From the NCBI RefSeq assembly GCF_900111685.1, contig NZ_FOHX01000024.1, positions 1 to 64,000 of the forward strand: 64,000 nucleotides of DNA. Direction: 5' to 3'. Of the stretch, positions 1 through 6,833 are shown piece by piece. Both the position numbers and the translations under genes were made by a program. The notes under the pieces were generated by a model that saw only the letters and a program-made list of their open reading frames with translations, was not told the origin of the DNA and ran no database searches. Positions within the stretch are counted from its first letter, which is position 1; each line of letters begins with the position of its first letter. The stretch comes from Nonomuraea wenchangensis. Lineage in GTDB: Bacteria; Actinomycetota; Actinomycetes; Streptosporangiales; Streptosporangiaceae.

Positions 1-1774
1 CTAGGAGTCCTCTGATGATGTTGCTGGTCGGGGTTCCGATCATGTAGGCCGAGGGTCAGGCTGAACAGCATGATGGGGCATCGTCCCGAACAGCCGGTCG
101 GGCCGGATGTATGGAGCACCTGCCGGGAGTTGATCCCGGCAGGCAGTGTCTACGCTTTCCTGGCCGAACATCGCGATGAGTTGTTTCCCGAGGAGATGTT
201 CGCCGATCTGTATGCCGCGACTGATGGGCGGCCGAGCATCCCGCCGCAGGTGCTGGCGTGTGTGCTGGTGTTACAGGTGTTGCTGCACAGTTCCGATCCC
301 GAAGCCGCGCTGGCGGTGCGCTGTGATCTGCGCTGGAAGGCCGCTTGCGGGCTTGGCCTGCAGGATCGGGGCTTCGACCCCTCGCTGCTGGTGTACTTCC
401 GGCAGCGGCTGCGCAAGTCGGGCGACCCGAATCGGATCTTCGCCCGGGTCAGCCGCCTGGCCGCGGACAGCGGGGCGCTGCGGGCGCGGACGAGGCGGGT
501 GCTGGACTCGGCGGTGCTGGACGACGCGGTCGCGACCCAGGACACCATCACCCAGTTGATCGCGGCGATCCGGCGGGTGAGCAGGCAGGTCCCGGGCGCC
601 GCCCCACTGATCGCCGAACGCTGCCACGCCACCGACTACGACCAGGCGGGCAAACCCGTGATCGCCTGGGACGACGCCAAGGCCCGCCAGGAGCTGGTGT
701 CCGGCCTGGTCACCGACGCGCTCACGGTGGTGAGCGCGTTCGAGACGGCCGCGGTGGCGGGCGAGCTGGAGGAGACGGCAGGCCAGGCCCTGGCGCTGCT
801 GGCGCTGGTGGCCGGCCAGGACGTCGAACCGGCCGAAGGTTCCGACGGCACCGACGGGCGCTGGCGCATCGCCCGCAAGGTCGCCACCGACCGGGTCATC
901 TCCACCGTCGACGCCCAGGCCCGGCACGTGCACAAGACCGTGCATCAGCGTCAGGACGGCTACAAGGCGCACGTCGTGATCGAACCCGATACCGGGCTGT
1001 TCACCGGTGTCCGGCTGACCATGGCCACCGGCGCCGGCAACCACGAGGCGGTGGTCGGCGTGGACCTGCTGGCCGATCCGGGCGCCGGTACTGCGGTGTT
1101 CGAGGTGCTCGGCGACAGCGCTTACGGCACCGGCGACGCCCGCGCCGCGCTGGCCGCCGCCGGGCACACCCTCATCATCAAGCCCGCACCGCTGCGCCCG
1201 GCCGTGGCCGGCGGCTACACCCGCGACGACTTCACCGTCGATGAAGCCGCCGGCACGGTCACCTGCCCGGCCGGGGTGAGCCGGCATATCACCCGCACCC
1301 GCCACGCGGTCTTCGGCATCGCCTGCCGCACCTGCCCACTGCGCGAACGCTGCACCACCAGCAAGGACGGCCGAACCCTGCGCCTGCACCCACACGACGC
1401 GCTGTTACACCAGGCCCGCCAGGAATGGGCCACCGATCCCGACATGAGAGCCATCTACCGGCAGCACCGGCCCATGGTCGAACGCTCCATCGCCTGGCTG
1501 GTCGGCGCGGACGGCGGCGCACGCAGGCTCCGCTACCGCGGCGTCTTACGCAACGACCTGTGGCTTCATCTCAGAGTGGCGGCCTTGAACCTGCGCCGCC
1601 TGATCAACCTCGGGCTTGCCGGCGTCCAGGGCCGGTGGACCCTGCAGCCCCACACCGGCTGAACCACCGAATGCGGGGCAACGGCTACACGGCCTGTCGT
1701 CCAATGCCTCGATCACCCTGCCAGCCCCACCACCTGCTGTCCATCTCCGAACAACATCTTCAGAAGGCTCCTAG
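1..1774 (+). mobile_element. IS1182-like insertion sequence
   Basis: A complete element about 1.77 kb long. Bases 1-23 and 1752-1774 form imperfect terminal inverted repeats: 20 of 23 positions match, with mismatches at positions 8, 10 and 16. Both edges read CTAG, so CTAG may be the repeat tip or a 4-bp target duplication; the left flank is outside the window, so this cannot be settled. The element carries one transposase gene. Its right end lies about 10 bp before the start codon of the MOSC-domain gene, so it has replaced that gene's native upstream DNA. Confidence 0.85.
70..1662 (+). CDS. IS1182-family DDE transposase
   Basis: A 530-residue transposase expected to cut and join the element's ends. 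The N-terminal third has the DUF772-type helical region, and the middle has the acidic transposase core (a VLGDSAYGTGDARAAL segment follows a KAHVVIEPDTG strand). Near the C-terminus is a cysteine-rich patch (CRTCPLRERC) followed by the HRPMVERSIAWL segment typical of IS1182-type enzymes. The frame is intact, so the copy could be active. It uses several TTA leucine codons, unlike most genes here, in keeping with mobile origin. The start could be either of two adjacent ATGs (70 or 73); no strong ribosome-binding site is visible. Confidence 0.88.
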   Translation: MMGHRPEQPVGPDVWSTCRELIPAGSVYAFLAEHRDELFPEEMFADLYAATDGRPSIPPQVLACVLVLQVLLHSSDPEAALAVRCDLRWKAACGLGLQDRGFDPSLLVYFRQRLRKSGDPNRIFARVSRLAADSGALRARTRRVLDSAVLDDAVATQDTITQLIAAIRRVSRQVPGAAPLIAERCHATDYDQAGKPVIAWDDAKARQELVSGLVTDALTVVSAFETAAVAGELEETAGQALALLALVAGQDVEPAEGSDGTDGRWRIARKVATDRVISTVDAQARHVHKTVHQRQDGYKAHVVIEPDTGLFTGVRLTMATGAGNHEAVVGVDLLADPGAGTAVFEVLGDSAYGTGDARAALAAAGHTLIIKPAPLRPAVAGGYTRDDFTVDEAAGTVTCPAGVSRHITRTRHAVFGIACRTCPLRERCTTSKDGRTLRLHPHDALLHQARQEWATDPDMRAIYRQHRPMVERSIAWLVGADGGARRLRYRGVLRNDLWLHLRVAALNLRRLINLGLAGVQGRWTLQPHTG

Positions 1775-1784
1775 GCTGGGTCGC

Positions 1785-2546
1785 GTGCACATCCAGACAT
1801 TGCATCGCTATCCGGTCAAATCGCTGCTCGGGGAGGAGCTCGCGGAGAGCGAGGTGACCGAGCGCGGCCTGGCGGGCGACCGGGCGCGGGCGGTGCTCGA
1901 CGTGGCCACCGGCAAGATCGCCAGCGCCAAGAACCCCCGGCTCTGGCGCGACCTGCTCACCTTGGACGGCGCGGCGCCGCCCGGCGACGAGGAGCTGTCA
2001 CGGCTGCTCGGGCGCGAGGTGCGGCTGATCGACGTGCCGCCGGAGGGCGCCGAGCTGGAGCGGTCGGTGCCGGAGCGGGTGCTGGCCGAGGGCATCGCGG
2101 CGGAGGTGCCGTACACGGTGGGCACGCTGGGCGCGGGCGCGCCCCCCGGCACGTTCTTCGACTTCGCGCCGATCCACCTGATCACGACCGCCGCCCTGGC
2201 CAGGATCGGCGCGCTCGGCCCGCGCGGACGGGTCGAGGCCGCCCGCTACCGGCCCAACCTCGTCATCGCGACCGAGGGAGAGGGCTTCCCCGAGAACGAC
2301 TGGGTGGGCCGGCGGCTGCTTGTCGGCGCGGACGTGGTGCTGGAGGTCATCGTCGCCAGCCCGCGCTGTGCCGTGCCCACGCTGGCGCACGGCGCGCTGG
2401 AGCGCGACCCCGACGCGTTGCGCACGGTCGCCAGGCACAACCGGGTGCCGGTGTTCGGCGCGGACCCGCAGCCCTGCGCCGGCGTGTACGCCCGCGTGGC
2501 GCACCCCGGCCGGGTCAGGAAGGGCGACCCCGTACGCCTCGGCTGA
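1785..2546 (+). CDS. MOSC-domain protein (molybdenum-cofactor/sulfur-carrier type)
   Basis: About 253 residues, starting VHIQTLHRYPVKSLLGE, which is the MOSC N-terminal beta-barrel pattern, with a C-terminal MOSC domain (SPRCAVPTLAHGALE, then a Gly-rich end GVYARVAHPGRVRKGD). MOSC proteins are thought to carry sulfur or bind molybdopterin-type ligands; this one's substrate is not evident. The open frame extends upstream into the IS, but homology begins at the GTG at 1785, only about 10 bp after the IS right end. Translation therefore depends on IS-derived sequence (AGAAGG at 1762-1767), and transcription may come from read-through of the transposase gene. Confidence 0.8.
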   Translation: MHIQTLHRYPVKSLLGEELAESEVTERGLAGDRARAVLDVATGKIASAKNPRLWRDLLTLDGAAPPGDEELSRLLGREVRLIDVPPEGAELERSVPERVLAEGIAAEVPYTVGTLGAGAPPGTFFDFAPIHLITTAALARIGALGPRGRVEAARYRPNLVIATEGEGFPENDWVGRRLLVGADVVLEVIVASPRCAVPTLAHGALERDPDALRTVARHNRVPVFGADPQPCAGVYARVAHPGRVRKGDPVRLG

Positions 2547-2598
2547 GCGCCGCGCGCCGCCGATTGCGCATTCCCCATATGCGACAGGTGCGATGTCC

Positions 2599-2645
2599 GA
2601 AACGCAGCGGAAACACCTGTGTGGCGAGTTTCACAGATGTGAAAC
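2599..2645 (+). promoter_or_regulatory. Two GlnR-like boxes upstream of amtB
   Basis: The 171-bp gap before amtB contains GAAAC-N6-GAAAC at 2599-2614 and TTCAC-N6-GAAAC at 2630-2645. The second lies inside a perfect 8-bp-arm inverted repeat at 2628-2645. Both fit the actinobacterial GlnR a-site/b-site pattern (gTnAC-N6-GaAAC) with one mismatch in the a-site. GlnR boxes before amtB-glnK-glnD are known in Streptomyces, so nitrogen-limited activation is the likely role here. No -10/-35 pair is assigned. Confidence 0.6.
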
Positions 2646-2717
2646 ACACCTGGTCGTGGCACGAAACCCCGGGCGAACACGCTGTGGCCACACGTCACAC
2701 GTAAGGAGGGTCGCTTC

Positions 2718-4028
2718 GTGAAGATCGACGGCGGCACTACTGCCTGGATGATCGTCGCCACCGCCATGGTGTTGCTGATGACTCCCGGCCTCGCGTTCTT
2801 CTACGGCGGCATGACCAGGGCGAAGAGCGTCCTGAACATGATGATGATGTCGTTCGGCGCCATCATCACGGTGTCCATCACCTGGATGCTGTTCGGTCAC
2901 TCGCTCGCGTTCACCGACAACCCCAGCTCGGCACTCAACAACTTCGTCGGCGGATTCGACGCACTGGGTCTGCAGAGCCTGGTGGACACCGCCACCAAGG
3001 ACGACGGCACCGGCATGCCGAGTCTCATCTTCTCCGCCTTCCAGATGACGTTCGCCATCATCACGGTCGCCCTGATCAGCGGTGCGATCGCGGACCGGGC
3101 GAAGTTCGGCGCGTGGATCCTGTTCACCGTCGTGTGGGCCACGGTGGTGTACTTCCCGGTGGCGCACTGGGTCTGGGGCACCGGCTGGCTCAACACCATG
3201 GGCATCGAGGACTTCGCGGGCGGCACGGTCGTCCACATCAACGCCGGCGCGGCGGCCCTCGCCCTGGCCCTCGTGATCGGCAAGCGGCAGGGCTGGCGCA
3301 AGGAGCCGATGCGGCCGCACAACCTCACCCTGGTCCTGCTCGGCGCGGGCCTGCTGTGGTTCGGCTGGTTCGGCTTCAACGCCGGCTCGGAGCTGGCCGT
3401 GGACGGCACCGCCGCCCTGGCCTTCCTCAACACGCAGGTCGCCACCGCGGTCGCGGCCGGCGCCTGGCTCGTGGTCGAGAAGCTGCGCGACGGGCACGCC
3501 ACCAGCCTCGGCGTCGCCTCCGGCGCGGTCGCCGGCCTGGTCGCCATCACCCCGGCCTGCGGTTTCGTGGACCCGTGGGCCGCGATGCTCATCGGCCTGC
3601 TGGCCGGCGCGATCTGCGCCTTCGCCGTCGGCCTGAAGTACAAGCTCGGCTACGACGACTCCCTCGACGTGGTCGGCGTCCACCTGGTGGGCGGCGTGAT
3701 CGGCGCCGTCGCGCTCGGCTTCCTGGCCGCCTACCCCTTCCTCGACCAGCAGAGCGAGGGCCTGTTCTACGGCGGCGGCTTCGGCCAGCTCGGCCTGCAG
3801 GTGCTCGGCCCGATCGCCGTCGGCGGCTACTCCTTCGTCCTCACGTGGATCATCGGCAAGATCATTGACAAGACGGTGGGCTTCCGGGTGCCCGCCGAGA
3901 ACGAGGTCACCGGCATCGACGTCACCACCCACGCCGAGACCGGGTACGACCTCGGCACGGTCTACGCCTCGGGCGTGGCCTCCTCCAACGGTCCCACGGC
4001 TCCCGCTCCCAAGAAGGTGGACGCATGA
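2718..4028 (+). CDS. amtB: Ammonium transporter AmtB
   Basis: A 436-residue integral membrane protein with about 11 hydrophobic segments that conducts ammonium/ammonia across the cytoplasmic membrane as a trimer. The Amt signature DFAGGTVVHINAG is present, and the twin pore histidines are H173 (VVHINAG) and H322 (VVGVHLVGG). The GTG at 2718 follows a strong AAGGAGGG ribosome-binding site. The stop overlaps the glnK start by 4 bp (ATGA), so the two are translationally coupled, as expected for a transporter plugged by its PII protein. Expression is probably under GlnR. Confidence 0.97.
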   Translation: MKIDGGTTAWMIVATAMVLLMTPGLAFFYGGMTRAKSVLNMMMMSFGAIITVSITWMLFGHSLAFTDNPSSALNNFVGGFDALGLQSLVDTATKDDGTGMPSLIFSAFQMTFAIITVALISGAIADRAKFGAWILFTVVWATVVYFPVAHWVWGTGWLNTMGIEDFAGGTVVHINAGAAALALALVIGKRQGWRKEPMRPHNLTLVLLGAGLLWFGWFGFNAGSELAVDGTAALAFLNTQVATAVAAGAWLVVEKLRDGHATSLGVASGAVAGLVAITPACGFVDPWAAMLIGLLAGAICAFAVGLKYKLGYDDSLDVVGVHLVGGVIGAVALGFLAAYPFLDQQSEGLFYGGGFGQLGLQVLGPIAVGGYSFVLTWIIGKIIDKTVGFRVPAENEVTGIDVTTHAETGYDLGTVYASGVASSNGPTAPAPKKVDA

Positions 4029-4363
4029 GGCTCATCACCGCGATCATCAAGCCGTTCAAGCTCGACGACGTCAAGGCCGCGCTGGAGCAGTTCGGCGTCA
4101 AGGGGATGACGGTCAGCGAGGCCAGCGGCTACGGCCGCCAGCGCGGCCACACCGAGGTCTACCGCGGCGCCGAATACCAGGTCGACCTGGTGCCCAAGGT
4201 GCGCCTGGAAGTCCTCACGGAGGAGGACGACGCCGAGGACGTGATCGACGTCATCGTGAAGGCCGCCCACACCGGCAAGATCGGCGACGGCAAGGTCTGG
4301 TCCGTGCCCGTGGACACCGTGATCCGCGTACGCACGGGAGAAAGGGGCCCGGAGGCCCTGTGA
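4025..4363 (+). CDS. glnK: PII nitrogen regulatory protein GlnK
   Basis: A 112-residue PII signal protein; trimers sense 2-oxoglutarate and ATP/ADP and block AmtB when nitrogen is plentiful. The T-loop runs through RGHTEVYRGAEYQVD, and the modifiable tyrosine is Y51 in the segment YRGAEYQ. In Streptomyces and Corynebacterium this residue is adenylylated by GlnD rather than uridylylated, and the same is likely here. It sits between amtB (4-bp overlap) and glnD, completing the nitrogen-sensing operon. Confidence 0.96.
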   Translation: MRLITAIIKPFKLDDVKAALEQFGVKGMTVSEASGYGRQRGHTEVYRGAEYQVDLVPKVRLEVLTEEDDAEDVIDVIVKAAHTGKIGDGKVWSVPVDTVIRVRTGERGPEAL

Positions 4364-4371
4364 TGTTCCGG

Positions 4372-4433
4372 CGGAGCTCCGACAACGGCGTCGGAGCGGA
4401 ACACAGGGTTAGCCGGGCGCAGCCCGGCAGGCG
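4372..4433 (+). other. Two hairpins in the glnK-glnD gap
   Basis: The 96-bp gap can form two hairpins. The first pairs GCTCCGAC with GTCGGAGC and has an outer GTTCC/GGAAC stem; the second has a 7-bp GCCGGGC/GCCCGGC stem around a GCA loop. Neither is followed by a T-run, so they look more like RNA-processing or attenuation elements that could set the glnK:glnD ratio than like terminators. No function is proven by sequence. Confidence 0.4.
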
Positions 4434-4434
4434 A

Positions 4435-4466
4435 GGCACTGAGGTGAGGGGGCACTGAGGTGAGGG
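4435..4466 (+). repeat. 16-bp tandem duplication over the glnD start
   Basis: GGCACTGAGGTGAGGG occurs twice in direct succession, at 4435-4450 and 4451-4466. The second copy holds the glnD GTG start (4460). The first holds an equivalent GTG at 4444, which reads only four codons before a TGA inside copy two. The duplication thus made a second, decoy initiation site just before glnD. Confidence 0.8.
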
Positions 4467-6685
4467 GAGAGGCCCGTTCGTACGCCGCGGCCCGCAAGGA
4501 GCGGACCGCGGACACCGACCGCTGGCTCAAGGATCTCTTCCGCACGGCGAGCGACGGCGACCACGTCTCACTGGTCGCCGTCGGCAGCCTCGGGAGGGGT
4601 GAGCCGGCTCCCGGGAGCGACCTCGACCTGGTCCTGCTCCACAACGGCCGCCCGGACGTCGCCAGGATCGCCGACCGGATCTGGTATCCCATCTGGGACT
4701 CCTCGATCGGCCTCGACCACTCGGTCCGCACGGTCGAGGAGGCCGTGGCGGTCGCCCGCCAGGACCTCAAGGCCGTGCTCGGCCTCATCCAGGCCCGCCA
4801 TGTGGCGGGCGATCCCGAGCTGACCAGGAAGGCCAGGGAGGCGGTGCTCGCCGAGTGGCGGGCCGACTCCCGGCGCCGGCTCGGCGAGCTGCGGGAGGCC
4901 GCCGACCAGCGCGCCCAGGTCAGCGGCGAGCTGGCCTTCCTGCTCGAACCCGACCTCAAGGACGGCCGCGGCGGGCTCCGCGACGTCCAGGCCATGCAGG
5001 CCGTGGCCGCGGCCTGGGTCGCCTCGGCGCCCGGCCCCCGGGCCCGCGAGGCCCACGAGTTCATCCTCGACGTACGCCACGCGCTGCACGTCGTCACCGC
5101 CCGCGGCGCCGACCGGCTGGTCCTGCAGGAGCAGGACGCCGTGGCGGGGCTGCTCGGCCTGCTCGACGCCGAGGCGCTCATGCGCCGCCTCGCCGAGGCC
5201 GGCCGCACCGTCTCCCACGCCTTCGACGCGACCTGGCGCACGGTTGACAGGCTCCTGTCAGGGCCGGCCCCGCGAGGCCGCCGCCCGCTCGCCGACGGGG
5301 TGGTCGAGCACGGCGGCGAGGTCGTGCTCGCGAGGGGCGTCAACCCGCGTACGGACCCCGTCCTCGTGCTGCGCGCGGCCGCCGCCGCGGCCGACGCCGG
5401 GCTGCCGATGGCGCCCGCCACGGTGTCCGTCCTGGCCGCTCAGTCGCCTCCGATGCCGGTGCCGTGGCCCGAGGAGGCCCGTGACGCGCTGGTCTCGATC
5501 CTCGGCGCGGGCCGCGCCGCCGTGCCCGTCTGGGAGGAGCTGGACCAGGCCGGGATCATTGTCAAGTTGCTTCCTGACTGGGAGCGCGTACGCCACCGCC
5601 CGCAGCGCAACCCGATCCACCGTTTCACCGTCGACCGGCACCTCATCGAGGCCGCCGCCAACGCCGCCGGCCACACCCGTGAGGTCGCCCGCCCCGACCT
5701 CCTGCTGATCGCGGCGCTCCTGCACGACGTCGGCAAGGGCTGGCCCGGCGACCACTCGGCGACCGGCGAGGTCGTGGTGCGCGACATCGCCACCCGCATC
5801 GGCCTGCCGCCGCAGGACGTCGAGACGCTGGCCACCGTCGTACGCCACCACCTGCTGCTGCCCGAGACCGCCACCCGCCGTGATCTCGACGACCCGGTCA
5901 CCATCGAGAAGGTGGCCGCCACCGTCGGCAGCCGCGAGGTGCTGGACCTGCTGGCCGCGCTCGCCGTGGCCGACGGCAACGCGACCGGCCCGGCGGCCTG
6001 GAACTCCTGGAAGGCGGGGCTCGTCGCCGACCTCGTCCGCCGGGTGAGGTCCGTGCTGTCCGGCTCGCCGCCGCCGCATCCGCCCACCCTGTCGGCCGAG
6101 CAGGCCGCGCTGGCCCGGCACGGCGGCGGCGCGGTCCGCGTGGCCGGCGGCAACGTCACCGTCGTCGCCCCCGACCGGGTGGGGCTGCTGTGGAGCGCGG
6201 CCGGCGTGCTGTCCGCGCACCGGCTCATCGTGCGCTCCGCCTCGTCGGCCTCCGCCGGCTCCACGGCGGTGATCGAGTTCTCCGTGGTCCCCGAGTACGG
6301 CTCCCCTCCCGACCCGGCGACCCTGGAGTCCGATCTCCGTCTCGTCCTTGCCGGCCGTCTTGACATCGAGCAGCGGCTGGCGCGGCGGACGCGGGCCGTG
6401 CGCCCGCCCCGCGTACCCGTGGCCCCACCTCGGGTGACGCTGGTCGACGACGCCTCCGCGACGGCCACCGTGGTGGAAGTCAGGGCCCATGACAGGCCGG
6501 GGCTGCTGTGGCGGATCGGACGGGCGTTCGGGGAGTGCGGTCTTGACGTCCGGGCCGCTCGCGTGGAGACTCTCGGCGCGGAGGCGGTGGACGTCTTCTA
6601 TGTGGTTGATCGCGCCGGTCGCCCCCTCAGCGACGACGCGCAGCGGGCACAAGTCCGCGATCACGTGCTCGCCGCACTGCGATAA
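4460..6685 (+). CDS. glnD: PII nucleotidyltransferase / deadenylylase GlnD
   Basis: A 741-residue bifunctional enzyme that modifies and demodifies GlnK according to nitrogen status. Order: nucleotidyltransferase domain with GSLGRGE at 42-48 and the metal-binding D54xD56; a helical region (LLEPDLKDGRGGLRD); an HD hydrolase domain with H422-D423 in LLHDVGKGW; and two C-terminal ACT domains (VVAPDRVGLLWSAAGVL and VRAHDRPGLLWRIGRAF). It is shorter than the roughly 890-residue E. coli protein, as actinobacterial forms usually are. The GTG at 4460 lies in the second copy of a 16-bp tandem repeat. It is the last gene of the nitrogen operon. Confidence 0.95.
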   Translation: MRGEARSYAAARKERTADTDRWLKDLFRTASDGDHVSLVAVGSLGRGEPAPGSDLDLVLLHNGRPDVARIADRIWYPIWDSSIGLDHSVRTVEEAVAVARQDLKAVLGLIQARHVAGDPELTRKAREAVLAEWRADSRRRLGELREAADQRAQVSGELAFLLEPDLKDGRGGLRDVQAMQAVAAAWVASAPGPRAREAHEFILDVRHALHVVTARGADRLVLQEQDAVAGLLGLLDAEALMRRLAEAGRTVSHAFDATWRTVDRLLSGPAPRGRRPLADGVVEHGGEVVLARGVNPRTDPVLVLRAAAAAADAGLPMAPATVSVLAAQSPPMPVPWPEEARDALVSILGAGRAAVPVWEELDQAGIIVKLLPDWERVRHRPQRNPIHRFTVDRHLIEAAANAAGHTREVARPDLLLIAALLHDVGKGWPGDHSATGEVVVRDIATRIGLPPQDVETLATVVRHHLLLPETATRRDLDDPVTIEKVAATVGSREVLDLLAALAVADGNATGPAAWNSWKAGLVADLVRRVRSVLSGSPPPHPPTLSAEQAALARHGGGAVRVAGGNVTVVAPDRVGLLWSAAGVLSAHRLIVRSASSASAGSTAVIEFSVVPEYGSPPDPATLESDLRLVLAGRLDIEQRLARRTRAVRPPRVPVAPPRVTLVDDASATATVVEVRAHDRPGLLWRIGRAFGECGLDVRAARVETLGAEAVDVFYVVDRAGRPLSDDAQRAQVRDHVLAALR

Positions 6686-6706
6686 CCGGCAGCAAACGGC
6701 TGTCGG
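6686..6706 (+). terminator. Possible hairpin terminator after glnD
   Basis: Directly after the glnD stop, CCGGCAGC (6686-6693) pairs with GCTGTCGG (6699-6706) around a 5-nt loop, with one G-U pair. There is no T-run, which is common for actinobacterial termination hairpins. It would separate the nitrogen operon from cvn1. Confidence 0.4.
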
Positions 6707-6833
6707 TCACCACTGTAACGATTGTGTCCGATTTGCCGGTTGTGACACTTGCTCGGATACCTTGTGGACCGGCTTCATGGTTTGGGCGGCTTTGGAGCCA
6801 TCACCACGGGATGATTGAGGGGTAGCGGAACCA

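Noticed and set aside
1425..1784. Long 5' extension of the MOSC frame into the IS
   Set aside because: The sequence is antisense/alternate-frame transposase and IS end; the MOSC fold begins at 1785.
2631..3932. 433-codon minus-strand frame opposite amtB
   Set aside because: Low-complexity His/Asp/Ala-rich translation opposite an unambiguous transporter gene; no start signal or homology.
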